Origin: Diplonema japonicum
Lineage: Eukaryota > Euglenozoa > Diplonemea > Diplonemida > Diplonemidae
Assembly (NCBI GenBank): GCA_964019335.1
Contig: OZ025650.1
Coordinates: forward strand, 757,001 to 821,000
Length of the DNA stretch: 64,000 nt
Reading direction: 5' to 3'
Shown here: positions 30,809-40,664 of the stretch, piece after piece
How positions within the stretch are numbered: position 1 is the first letter of the stretch
Layout of the letters: every line of letters begins with the position of its first letter
Notes under the pieces: generated by a model
Told to the model about the DNA's origin: nothing
The model's database searches: none
What the model saw: only the letters and a program-made list of their open reading frames with translations
Made by a program: the position numbers and the translations under genes

Positions 30809-31250
30809 ACGACACTGGGCTGCCGCTCCACGCGCTGCTTTCCAAGCACTCCGCCGAGGTCTGCGCCTTCATCGAGGCCTCCGGGCTCTTATCATGGTCT
30901 GAGTGTGGGATCTTCCCCCCGGCCGACGCAGCACAAGGGTGATCGTGAGCCCATTATAGACCCCCCCCCCTCCCCCTTTGTCCCCCCCCCCCCCCCCCCA
31001 CACACACACTCACACGCAAATGGGCCAAGAAACAACCTCCCGGGAGGCAGCCACAGGGAAGGCCGGGAGGGCGCAGGGCGCAGCAAGAGAACGCCCCTGC
31101 GTTCAGCCTCGAGGGGACCGCCCCGAATGTAATCAGCCAGGTCGGCTGTCCCAGGAAGGGGGAACGGAGCACCGAAGGGAGGTTCAGCCCACGTGGTGGC
31201 CCTCCCCCCACCCCCAGTTTCCCCCCAGTGGTTATTATTGCAAAAAAAAA
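30809..31250 (+). mobile_element. LINE-2 copy, 3' end only, inserted in tRNA-Gln
   Basis: It starts right after tRNA-Gln nucleotide 8 and encodes a short C-terminal stretch (PLHALLSKHSAEVCAFIEAS) like the end of LINE ORF2. A C-rich 3' UTR and the diagnostic CAGTGGTTATTATTGC plus A-run follow, as at 25889-25910. Its A-tail is interrupted by the full-length LINE-1. Confidence 0.75.
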
Positions 31251-31251
31251 C
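31241..31251 (+). repeat. Target-site duplication of the full-length LINE-1
   Basis: CAAAAAAAAAC here and at 38031-38041 bound the full-length element. Because it is an A-run, the match is suggestive rather than decisive. Confidence 0.55.
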
Positions 31252-31341
31252 CAACGATTCTAAAGCTACAGTTTCTGTACTTTATTGGGTGGGGGGTCTG
31301 ATACACTATCACATAATAAATTTTAATAAAAATTTATAAAA

Positions 31342-32724
31342 ATGGATCAGCAGACCAGCGCGGACGCCTCCACGAGGCCCCCACTGGACAGCCTGCAGAT
31401 GCAGGTGGACGAAGACGCCGCGGCGATGCCAGAGTTAAATCTGGTATTCGAAGAAGAAGAAGAGAAGAAGAAGGAGAAAAAGGACGAGGTGCGGAAGGGC
31501 AACTGGATCATCGGTCCGCTGCCGAAGGGAGTGGAGGAGAAGGGCGCAGCTGCGATTCTCGCAGCAACGGTCTCAGAGCAGACCGAGAAGGTCGTCATCC
31601 TGACGACGGAAGGCGCGTCCTTCCTCCTCTACACCGCACGCACCCCCCCCCACCACACCTGCATCAAGGTGAACGGCGCCACGGCAGAAGTCCTGCCGGC
31701 GATAAAGGTGGCCGACCCCCTGGAGTCCAGGGCTGCAGGAGGGAAGAAGTGGTCGAGGAAGGGGGAAGAAAAAAAAAAAAGAACAAAAGTCCACCAAGAC
31801 AGGTACAGCCCAGAAGAATTTCTGGAATTCTACGGCCGGTCGGTAGGGTGGCAGCTCTACTGCAAGGCAGTAGAAGAGTGGAGGAAGAGGACCGCCACAC
31901 CCCAAAAAAACACACAGGAGCCCCCCCAACAACAGCAACAACAGGCAACAATCTCGCCAGATATGGTAGCCCAGATGCAGAATCTGCATCAAGAAGTTGC
32001 GGCGCAGAGGGCCGAACTCTCGGCGCAGAGACAGGAGATCACCGCGCAGAGAGAGGAACTGCAGAGACAGAGGACGTCTCTGGCAGAAGCACAGTCCAGT
32101 TACCCGGCCCTGCAGAAACAGGTCAGTGCGCAAGGGGAGGCGGTGCTGAAGCAGGGGGAAGGACTGGCAGCCGTCCAGACCAGCATCCAACCCCTGCAGA
32201 AACAGGTAAGTGTGCAGGGGGAGGAGCTGCGGAAGCAGGGAGAGGGTCTGGCAGAGATCAGGACCAGCCTCCCGGCTCTGATGGAGCAGCTGAGGAGTCA
32301 ACAGGAGGCTCTGGAGAAAGGGGTGCGTGCCATGATGGCCAAGCAGGAGGAGCGGGACGCGAGGGACACCGCCAGAAGAACGGCCCTAAAGGCCAAAAAG
32401 GCCCAAACCACCGCCACACCCACAGCCCCGACACCGTCCAAATTCATCGGACCGGAGCTGGAACCGAACACCCCACAGCAACACCAGCCATCCTCGGGCT
32501 CGGAAACGGAGTTGGAAGACACTCCCGCCGGAGCAAAACCAGGAAGGCGCAGGGGCCAGGAATGGGCCTCTGCAAAGGTGTCGCTGAAGGCAGCGCCCTA
32601 CGCACCAGGGGGCTCGAAGGGTTCGAAGGGGACAACCTCCTCCTCCACCTCGACATCGCCGACACCGAGCACACCGGACACAGCGAAGAAGTCCGGGAAA
32701 GGCGGAAAATCAAAGAAGAGGTGA
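31342..32724 (+). CDS. LINE-1 ORF1 protein with FYG motif and coiled coil
   Basis: 460 residues, ATG in an A-rich leader. The order is an acidic then Lys-rich N-terminus, a short beta-like segment (KVVILTTEGASFLLYTA), and an FYG motif (RYSPEEFLEFYGRS, F163-Y-G165) resembling the C-terminal motif of the cold-shock genes at 48865-58023. A Gln-rich coiled coil of about 150 residues with repeated LQKQVS.QGE units follows, then a Ser/Thr/Lys-rich tail. LINE ORF1 proteins coat their RNA, and the coiled coil would trimerise or multimerise it. No CCHC knuckle or RRM is evident, so the RNA-binding part would be novel. Confidence 0.75.
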   Translation: MDQQTSADASTRPPLDSLQMQVDEDAAAMPELNLVFEEEEEKKKEKKDEVRKGNWIIGPLPKGVEEKGAAAILAATVSEQTEKVVILTTEGASFLLYTARTPPHHTCIKVNGATAEVLPAIKVADPLESRAAGGKKWSRKGEEKKKRTKVHQDRYSPEEFLEFYGRSVGWQLYCKAVEEWRKRTATPQKNTQEPPQQQQQQATISPDMVAQMQNLHQEVAAQRAELSAQRQEITAQREELQRQRTSLAEAQSSYPALQKQVSAQGEAVLKQGEGLAAVQTSIQPLQKQVSVQGEELRKQGEGLAEIRTSLPALMEQLRSQQEALEKGVRAMMAKQEERDARDTARRTALKAKKAQTTATPTAPTPSKFIGPELEPNTPQQHQPSSGSETELEDTPAGAKPGRRRGQEWASAKVSLKAAPYAPGGSKGSKGTTSSSTSTSPTPSTPDTAKKSGKGGKSKKR

Positions 32725-33227
32725 AAAAGGTGATAAGTTTTTTCCATTTTACCATAATAGATAAGAAAGAAAAAAAAAAGAAAAAAGAAAGTGTTTCCCT
32801 ATTAAGCCCCCAACCCCCCAATTCGTCTACAAAAAAAAAAATAATAAAAAAAAAAAAAAAAAAAAAAAACCATAAAAAAAAAAACAAAAACAAAAAAAAA
32901 AACATAAAGAAAATAAAAGAACAAGAGAAAAAAAAAAAAACAACAAAAAAAAAATATAAAAATAAAAAAAAAATAATACACGACGACGACGACGACGACG
33001 ACAACGGGTCACAGCAATGTCATCTCTCTGCGCGAAGGAAGCTCGTACGACTTGGCTACAACTCGCGGCTAAATCCTGGCCGGCCCCGCACGTATAGGGG
33101 TGTCCAAACGGGACAAGGCGTTAGTGGTGGCGACGTAAGGTCTGTTAGGGCCGGCCCCCCCCAAGTCGTACAACCCTATCTTCGAAGACCTGAAGGTAGG
33201 GGTGACCACAAAGGCAGAGTGACATAC

Positions 33228-36200
33228 ATGCTGAAACGACCCTCGACCACACCGAGAAAGATGCGCAAAGGTTGCGGACCACATGATATGGACATCTTGG
33301 CGTGCGGTGACGTCGAGCAGAACCCGGGGCCAGCCGCGAAAGACGGATGGCTGAAGATAGTCTCGCTGAACGTGAGGTCCCTCAGAGCTAGGAAGGCCGA
33401 AATCGAGAAGGCTATCGAAGAAACAGCGCCGGACATCCTGTGTCTCCAAGAGACACACCTAACATCAGACGATGCGATCCACGGCTGGTTCGAAGGGTAC
33501 AGAGCTTTCCGAAGAGACAGGACGCGACCGAGAAGGAGGAATTTCCCCATAAAAGGGGGCGGCTTACTGACTCTCGTGAAAGAAGGCATCAACGCTAGCG
33601 GTGTCGAAAGGAAGGAGAAGAAAAATGACGTGACGGAAAGACTGGACGTCAAAATATACCCGCCAGGTCAAAAGGAGATCCTCCTGGTGAACATCTACCT
33701 TCCACCAACATCGCCGTCAGATCCGAGCGATGACAGACCGAGCATCGACACCTACTTCAACCCGAACACACTCCCGACAGGGGACAGAACCTTAATCATG
33801 GGGGATTTCAACGCCCACCACCCTCTGTGGGACGGGAGAAGAAAGAAAGAGGACCTCATAGGTGACAAAGTCGCAAAGTGGATGATCGAGAAAGGGATGC
33901 GACCCTGGAATGACAAAGCCACACCGACACTATTGAACACAAGAGGTTCCTTATCATCACCGGACCTGGTGATAAGCGGGCCAGACATGGACTCTAGATC
34001 CTGGACAACCCTCGATTCATGGGGGTCTGACCACATACCCATGTCCATCCGGATAAGAACGAAATACGAAACCGGACCAACCATTAAGAAATTCAGCTTC
34101 AAAAAAGCTGACTGGGAGGGGTACAGAAATCATCTGGAGTACACCCTGAGGCACCTGCAGAGAACAGGAGACCCGGTCAGGCTAAACAAGCAGTTCACTG
34201 AAGCAGTCAAGGAGGCCGCCAGGCTCTTCATCCCAAGAGGGGGAGCGAGAGGCGGGAAAGCGTGGTGGACTGAAGAGCTGACGCAACTGGTTGGAAGAAG
34301 AAACGCTCTGAAGAAGGAGATTATGTCGGACATCGGCATCCCATCGATAGAACAATGCGAGAGGCTTGGTGAAATCAGCAGGCAAGTGCAGAAACAGATC
34401 GATGAAGGGAAGAAAAGAGCGTGGGCCGACTACATGAAGGAGCTGTCTCAGAAAAAGGACTTGGGACACGCTTTCAGGACGATAAAAACGCTCGATGGCA
34501 GGAAGGACAAAGATCCAGTAGCACCACTAATGGCAGGCGGCAAGCTACACACATCGGCGAAGCAAAAAGCAGACGTCCTTGTGGAGCACTACGCAAAGGC
34601 TTTTGCACCCCACCTTAACAAGGACACAAAGAAGATGCTGGACGGTGAAAACAGGAAGTCCAAAGTGATCAAGGACTTGAGGGACAGGGTCACTTGCCCA
34701 GGGATAAGCATGGAGGAACTGAAGCACGCGCTGAGGCAGTTGAAGAAGGGGAAATCCCCGGGCCCAGACGGTGTCTACAACGAGATGCTGAAACACCTGG
34801 GGGGGACGGCCATGGACACATTACTCCATCTGTTCAATATGTCATGGGAGAAGGGAGTGGTACCATCAGACTGGAGGTTCACGCACATAATCCCACTTTA
34901 CAAAGGAAAGGGCAAGTCAAGAAGTGATCCGGCATCGTACAGACCGATATCGCTAACCTCCAACATTTCAAAGACAATGGAGAGGATAGTAAAGATAAGG
35001 GTCGACTACCACCAAGACGTGGGAGATGTGAAGAGGGTGCACAAAATGCAGTCAGGTTTCAGGAAAGGGCGCTCCACAGAAGAGAACGTCCTGCAAGTGA
35101 CCACGAAACTGAACCGCATCAGAGACGATGAGTTCTGCGGCGGACTTTTGCTCTTCGACCTGAAAGGAGCCTTCGACACAGTGTGGCACAAGGGTCTAAA
35201 TGCGAAAATGAGGAGTAATGGCTACCCGCAAAGAATTACGGACTGGGTGGCCGCTTTCCTAGACCAGAGGATCGCTGCCGTCAAGGTGAGTGGCGAAACA
35301 GGGAAGCACGAACACATAACGGGTGGGGTTCCACAGGGAACCATCCTTGCCCCAACCCTCTTCTCGATCTACATGGACGACCTCTCAGAGACGTTCGAAA
35401 AGGAGGTCATTGATGCCGTGATGTACGCAGACGACATTGCGGTGGTGCTGCACGAAAAAGACCTGGACAGCTTGAATGGAAAACTGATGAAGATCCTGAG
35501 GGTTGTGGAGAGCTGGTGCTCGAGAAACTCGATGGTGATCTCCAAGGGAAAGACAGAGTTCCTTCCCGTTGCTGGCATCTCCTATCCGCAGAGAACACTG
35601 AAGGGGAAGATCAGAGCAACTTTCAAGACCGGCGAAGAACTCGAGGTGGTCGAAAAAACAAAGCTGCTCGGAGTCACCTTCGAGGAGGACATGCTTTTCT
35701 CCGAACACTCCAGAGACGTCTTGGAAAGAGGTGAAAGCAGGGTCAGGCTGCTGAGCTGCCTTGCGGGAACGAGATGGGGTTGCAAGAAGGTGGTGTTGAG
35801 GGCTCTATACCTCACATATGTGCAACCAGTCTTCAGATACTGCTTGGGCGTGTACGGGTCATTTCTCCCGAGCGGGAGGAACACGCCCCACGAAGGCATC
35901 AAGAAGCTTCAATACAGGGCAGCGGTGAAGATCACAGGCTGCATCGCGTCATCAGAGACATTCGCGACACTGAACGAAGCGGGGCTGTGGACCCTGGATG
36001 CGCTGATCGAACACGACAGCCTGTTGCTCTACGAGTCACTGATGAGAAAAGTGGACACCGCCGCATACCAGGCGACTCAGCCTCTGGAGGATCTGACCAG
36101 GTACGAGAAGCTCCTACCAAGGAGGACTTGGTCTGACAAACAGAGAGAGGCATCGAAAGCCTACAAACTCCCAGAGAGGACGGGCACACCTCACTCGGGC

Positions 36201-37211
36201 GCCGTCTTCATGAGGAGACTCGCGGTTGCACCCTGGCAAAGATTCGAGGGGCAACTCGTGCTCTCCCCCTTCCTAGACACGCAGGTGAAAAGGACGGACC
36301 CAAAAGAGGTCAGGAAAGAGGCAACAACGAACACCCTGAACAGGTTATGCGAGAAACACGGCCGGGCATTCTGCATGGTGTTCACAGACGGGTCCGTAAA
36401 GGATGGGAAAAACGGAGGCTCGGCCGCCATCCTGCTGCACAACGGGTCCGATGCTGCCTACGGGATCAGCGGTGGACTGTATTCGACATCCTACAAATGC
36501 GAACTCAGGGCCCTGAGGCTAGGGATCCGACTGGCGACAAGACTCTCAGAGAGGAAGCTTGCAAGCCAAGGGATGGTTCTGATATGCACAGATTCGCAGT
36601 CGGTGATACGGAAGATGTGCCAGGGACACATGTCGGCAGCCTCCAAAGATGACTTCGAACTCTGGCAGGAGGTCGCGAGCTTGACAGGCAGAGGCCACAA
36701 GCTAATCGTTCAATACGTCCCGAGTCACTGCGGGTACAAGTGGAACGAGAAGGCGGACCAGAAGGCAAAAGAGGCGAGCGAAAGACTGGCCCACACCCGT
36801 GAGACAGACATTGAGGTGGTTAAAACTCTGGTGAGGAAGCATGTCATCAGAAGCCACCTCCGCCTATGGAAGGATACTGGCGTCACAAAGACGTACAGGG
36901 AGCAGTTTGCCGGAAGTTACGAGAAGTTCGAGGAGCTGGACAGAAAGAAAGAAGTGGCGATCATGAGGCTGAGGGTGGGGAAGAGCCCACTCACTTGCGG
37001 ATACCTACTCATACCCCCAGTCGAGGAGGTCCCGTGCCATCTATGTTCGCAACCCCAGACTCTAAGCCACCTCCTACGGGAATGCCAAGACGGAAAGAGG
37101 ATCGACCAAAGGAGTCAGATCTTCGGTAGCTCCCTTCCTTCCCTCAAAGTCCTCCTGTCCACCGACGCCTGTAAGACCGCCCAGCTCTTGGAGCGGCAGG
37201 GAACATTGTGA
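33228..37211 (+). CDS. LINE-1 ORF2: 2A - endonuclease - reverse transcriptase - RNase H - zinc knuckle
   Basis: 1327 residues if started at the ATG at 33228; the same frame is stop-free back to 31749. A 2A skipping motif lies at residues 27-35. The AP endonuclease (about 40-290) shows SLNVRSLR, LQETHL, MGDFNAHH and GSDHIPM. The reverse transcriptase has KGKSPGPDGV, SYRPISLTSN, GFRKGRSTEEN, GGVPQGTILAP and Y733ADD736. RNase H has TDGSV (D1054), C-E-L-RAL, CTDSQSV and YVPSHCG. A C-terminal knuckle is C1270-x2-C1273-x7-H1281-x4-C1286. It performs target-primed reverse transcription. The catalytic motifs are intact, so it is probably active or recently active. Confidence 0.93.
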   Translation: MLKRPSTTPRKMRKGCGPHDMDILACGDVEQNPGPAAKDGWLKIVSLNVRSLRARKAEIEKAIEETAPDILCLQETHLTSDDAIHGWFEGYRAFRRDRTRPRRRNFPIKGGGLLTLVKEGINASGVERKEKKNDVTERLDVKIYPPGQKEILLVNIYLPPTSPSDPSDDRPSIDTYFNPNTLPTGDRTLIMGDFNAHHPLWDGRRKKEDLIGDKVAKWMIEKGMRPWNDKATPTLLNTRGSLSSPDLVISGPDMDSRSWTTLDSWGSDHIPMSIRIRTKYETGPTIKKFSFKKADWEGYRNHLEYTLRHLQRTGDPVRLNKQFTEAVKEAARLFIPRGGARGGKAWWTEELTQLVGRRNALKKEIMSDIGIPSIEQCERLGEISRQVQKQIDEGKKRAWADYMKELSQKKDLGHAFRTIKTLDGRKDKDPVAPLMAGGKLHTSAKQKADVLVEHYAKAFAPHLNKDTKKMLDGENRKSKVIKDLRDRVTCPGISMEELKHALRQLKKGKSPGPDGVYNEMLKHLGGTAMDTLLHLFNMSWEKGVVPSDWRFTHIIPLYKGKGKSRSDPASYRPISLTSNISKTMERIVKIRVDYHQDVGDVKRVHKMQSGFRKGRSTEENVLQVTTKLNRIRDDEFCGGLLLFDLKGAFDTVWHKGLNAKMRSNGYPQRITDWVAAFLDQRIAAVKVSGETGKHEHITGGVPQGTILAPTLFSIYMDDLSETFEKEVIDAVMYADDIAVVLHEKDLDSLNGKLMKILRVVESWCSRNSMVISKGKTEFLPVAGISYPQRTLKGKIRATFKTGEELEVVEKTKLLGVTFEEDMLFSEHSRDVLERGESRVRLLSCLAGTRWGCKKVVLRALYLTYVQPVFRYCLGVYGSFLPSGRNTPHEGIKKLQYRAAVKITGCIASSETFATLNEAGLWTLDALIEHDSLLLYESLMRKVDTAAYQATQPLEDLTRYEKLLPRRTWSDKQREASKAYKLPERTGTPHSGAVFMRRLAVAPWQRFEGQLVLSPFLDTQVKRTDPKEVRKEATTNTLNRLCEKHGRAFCMVFTDGSVKDGKNGGSAAILLHNGSDAAYGISGGLYSTSYKCELRALRLGIRLATRLSERKLASQGMVLICTDSQSVIRKMCQGHMSAASKDDFELWQEVASLTGRGHKLIVQYVPSHCGYKWNEKADQKAKEASERLAHTRETDIEVVKTLVRKHVIRSHLRLWKDTGVTKTYREQFAGSYEKFEELDRKKEVAIMRLRVGKSPLTCGYLLIPPVEEVPCHLCSQPQTLSHLLRECQDGKRIDQRSQIFGSSLPSLKVLLSTDACKTAQLLERQGTL
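33306..33332 (+). promoter_or_regulatory. 2A ribosome-skipping motif
   Basis: Encodes GDVEQNPGP preceded by DILAC, matching the 2A consensus D-V/I-E-x-N-P-G-P and very close to known active 2As. The ribosome would skip the bond between the last G and P, releasing the upstream peptide from the endonuclease-RT part. Similar 2As occur at the start of trypanosome ingi/L1Tc polyproteins. Confidence 0.9.
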
Positions 37212-37535
37212 AAAAACTTATAAATTATAATATGTTATACTCTCCAAACATTGAGGTCTGAAGTTGTTAAACGACTTCAGACAGCAATTGTTTCTAACTC
37301 AATCTCTCGACTCTGGCTTCACTCCTATCCTTTCTTTTCACCTCCCTCCCCAGTGTCTTCCCTTATTTTCCATTACCAGGCCCCTGTCCCCCGCCCCCAG
37401 TGTTATTCAAATTTTTCACTCACCTTTCATATAGAAAGAAAAAAGAAAAAAAAAAAAAGAAAAAAAAGAAGGACAGATGATTCAAGCTTCGGTGTACACA
37501 ATCGAGCTTGATTTGAATTCCTTTATTTTGAGAAA

Positions 37536-37595
<60 letters not shown>

Positions 37596-38045
37596 GAAGA
37601 ACGAAACTTAATTGAATTGAATTTATTGGCTCCCGAAAGCCCAACAAGTCCAGCAGACGGTGGAGTTTCACAGTCAGCTGGTTAATTTTTCACAATTGAA
37701 ACTCCTCCAAAGTTCTTAAAATCTGGGAGGTCGTCTCTTGTTACTAGAGGCGGCTAATGCCTCGAGACCCAGGTGCTGCCTGGTGGGTGGGATCGGTTTT
37801 ATTTTATTATGAAAAGAGCGTGGTGAGGGGGTCCAAGTAATTTACTACAGGGAGCAGCGGACCAGGACCCCTCGACCAATGGCTCAGTAACAGAGACTGC
37901 TTTTCACGAATCACTTTCAAACACCTCTCTTGGTTTGAAGTGATGTCCCTTTCCCTTTCCCTTGAATGGTTTTCTCTACTCCCCTTCGATCCTCCCGCCT
38001 GGTAGTGGAATATTTATTATTATTATTATTCAAAAAAAAACACCC

Positions 38046-38117
38046 TCTCCTATGGTGTAGTGGTTAGCACTCGGGACTCTGAATCCCGCGACCGCGGTTC
38101 GAATCCGCGTAGGAGAA
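38046..38117 (+). tRNA. tRNA-Gln (CTG), second copy
   Basis: Identical to 29311-29382: acceptor TCTCCTA/TAGGAGA, anticodon CTG, TTCGAAT loop. A T-run follows. It sits 15 bp downstream of the LINE-1 TTA-repeat tail. Confidence 0.95.
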
Positions 38118-38897
38118 TTTTTTTAGTCTTGTCAGAATTTAACTGTCTGTTCCTTGATTTCTTCGGTCTTAGCAGCTTCACGGCGATCTCTCTGGTTGGT
38201 GAGCTGACATATTTCTTGAAATCTTGGCTGTCAGGACATTGCTCCTTGATTGGCTTTGGACTAACATTATTTTAACACAGGCGATCGATGCTGCTGGGCT
38301 GAACAGAAGAGACAAGAAATAACCTCCTACCAATCTTCGGTTTTTTTGTTCAGGGTTTTTCCTGATCACCCAACCCAAAAGGAACCAGACAGGGAAATCA
38401 ATTCCCCTCCCCCTTTTTGTATCGATTTTTATTCTTTTTTTTTCCTTTTCCCTTCCTTCTTGCCACGGCCTGTTTCACATACTCTCCTCCGCATCCACAC
38501 CCACAGGATGACAGCAAAGGGCGCTGGTCGCTGGATGTGATAATAAGAAGAAATTTCCTCCTGAAAGACAAAATGATTGAATTCAAGAAAATGTTCCATT
38601 TTTCTGTGATTTTATTTTACCCAGTCTTGCAAAGTGTTTTCCATTATTTATATTACCTTAAGTAAATTTTTCTGCCTGGTTATTAAATGGGTTTGGCCCT
38701 CCTATACCCTTCTCTTCCTTTTTTTTTCCTGCACTTGTTGAGTAATTTTACTTTACACCCATTTCTTTTTGTTTTATCTCTTTCTTTTTTGTTTTGTGTT
38801 TGTCGAAAAAAAAAATATCAAAAAAAAGAACAAAAAAAATAAAAAAAACAAAACAAAAAGAGGGTTTAAAAAAAAAAAAAGCGACAATACAAGAACG

Positions 38898-38929
<32 letters not shown>

Positions 38930-39122
38930 AAAAAAAAAAAAATATATATTAAAAAAAAACAATAAAAAAAACAAAAAACAAAAAAAAAAAATCCCTCATG
39001 ACCAAAAGAGAACAAGTATTTGATATTGTTGACACCATTAAAGCAATGTAATAATTTCCATTCAGGAGAGATGCAAACGAAAAGATGTGGTTCGTGAATC
39101 AGTCGCGATGACGTTGAGAAAA
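38118..39122 (+). other. Non-coding spacer with long A-rich run
   Basis: No supported gene. 38805-38990 is an almost pure A tract with scattered C, G and T. A minus-strand stretch at about 38150-38260 has a coding-like frame with no start and no known family. Confidence 0.5.
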
Positions 39123-40500
39123 TGGAGTCTGACTTTGTACACCAGTTCAAGTCAATGTTCTCACTTGGAACATCGGTCCCCCTTCACACAACCCTTTCGA
39201 GTTCTGGATGTCCGGCAGCAACGATGCCATCGCTGCCGCTATCGAACCCACCCTGTCCTCTGCAATGGTCTCCGATGTGTTTACCACAGATATGTACTCT
39301 CAGTTCAAGGACACCATAGCCGCAGTTGACAAAATCCCCTCTTGTCTCGAAGTATTCTGGGCTGCAATTAGGGGAATGACCATCCTGGCCTTTCTTGCCT
39401 ATATTGAAGAAAAAAACCACCTCCAGCAGATCGACCCCTTGACTCTCTCCTTGTTCAAAAGGATGGCGTGCACTATCGTCCGTCCCCTGTGACCTGCAGC
39501 GATATGAATCAAACCGCGGTGGGTCCATGGTGGGGTGCGTGGAAGGAGTTTATGTTCAAAACAGACATCACACATGACGGGCGCACAGGGTCCCTCTTCG
39601 GCCTCCTCAAGTCGAAAACCTGCACAGGTGTCGATATCCTTTCCCTTGCAGTCTACGACGCTGCCATGGTCCATGCCTTCGGGAAATCGCAAGCCGATTG
39701 GCCCAGTGCAAGAGACAGCATCTGCAAGCACATCAAAGACCCCAGCGCTAAGGTTCTGGAGGTCCTGTCCAGCAACAAGCAAAATCCACCAGACATTATC
39801 TTCCTCCAGGGCGTGTCCAAAAAAGGTGGTGGACGCCCTACGTGGAGACATCTTGGGGAAGGTGAAGTACGAGGTGAAGATTCGATCCCGACAGGCCCAT
39901 TAACACTGCAGTGCTTCTAAGGATAAGAGGATTCCACCACGGCCATACAGATTTGACTTCGGAGATCTTCCCTGATGCGTCTGGTTCCGCCATTGTCCTC
40001 TTGACAACAAGGTAAATTCCAAGATGATGCTCTCATCCTTCTCGCATCAGCTCGAGACCCTTCATAACTACGTTGTGAAGTCACCGACACCGTGCAAGAT
40101 GCTCGTTGGCTGCTCTGCGAAGCTCGACGACCTGCTAGAAAGCGACCTGCACAACCTTCGGAAGCTCAACACCGTCAACGCCTTCCCACACGGTGCACTA
40201 TGCGAAGACGATGGCACAACAGCGTGTGTCCGAGGCCGTGAAGAAGGTCGACAAGACTCGTGGCGCGACGAAAGAGGTTTCTGATTATGTTGTGTACTCG
40301 CCTGTGGACTGCACAGAGCAGGGAGCGACGGTTGATATGAACGGGAAGGGGGGTAAAGAGGTGACTATGCCGACCATGGAGTTCCCCGTACTACACGGAA
40401 TTCTAACGGCTGCGCTCAATTTGACTAGTGCAACAGACGAGGAGATGATAGCAAGTGTGGCACTGCTGAGGAACCAGCTAGCACCAGCGACGCCTGTTCC
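39123..40500 (+). pseudogene. Endonuclease/exonuclease/phosphatase-family protein, frameshifted
   Basis: Homology to a eukaryotic EEP-superfamily protein runs through the segment but changes frame at least four times with no intron to explain it. Seen: NVLTWNIGPPSHNPFEFW near 39160 (family start), GPWWGAWKEFMF near 39525, PPDIIFLQGVS near 39790, NTAVLL near 39905 in a third frame, and HGILTAAL near 40400. Shifts fall at A-runs (39411-39417, 39822-39827), so sequencing error is possible. Active-site positions also look lost: the expected GLDAN reads GCSAK and the final SDHGIL reads VLHGIL. I judge it a decayed gene or a pseudoenzyme. Confidence 0.55.
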
Positions 40501-40664
40501 CGCGAAAGCAGCCAAGCCAGTGGTGATGAGGCTGGCAGTCAGGAACCCGTGTCGACAGCCGCGAACCAAACCGCAAATCAAACCACGGCCGGGCCGCCGA
40601 GACGAATGCACCTCAGGCCTTAGTAGCAAATGTGAGCGAAGCGCTGCAGCTTCCACCAGTCGGA

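Larger units (their letters stand above)
31252..38030 (+). mobile_element. Full-length LINE-1 (ingi-like non-LTR retrotransposon)
   Basis: About 6.8 kb, with an AT-rich 5' UTR, ORF1 (31342-32724), an A-rich linker, ORF2 (33228-37211), a 3' UTR with long A-runs and a TTA-repeat tail. ORF2 domain order is 2A motif, AP endonuclease, reverse transcriptase, RNase H, CCHC-like zinc knuckle, as in the ingi clade. All ORFs are intact, so the element may be mobile. It inserted into the A-tail of a LINE-2 copy immediately upstream of tRNA-Gln. Copies A and B at 27858 and 29627 are truncated relatives. Confidence 0.88.

Noticed and set aside
31749-33227. The stop-free stretch upstream of LINE-1 ORF2 as a normal N-terminal coding region
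   Set aside because: It overlaps ORF1 in another frame and then reads as an A-rich Lys/Asn run with no domain. I start ORF2 at 33228 and treat the stretch as a frameshift question.
38150-38400. Minus-strand coding-like fragment after tRNA-Gln
   Set aside because: No start, no recognisable family and no supported splice sites. It would be the only minus-strand host gene.
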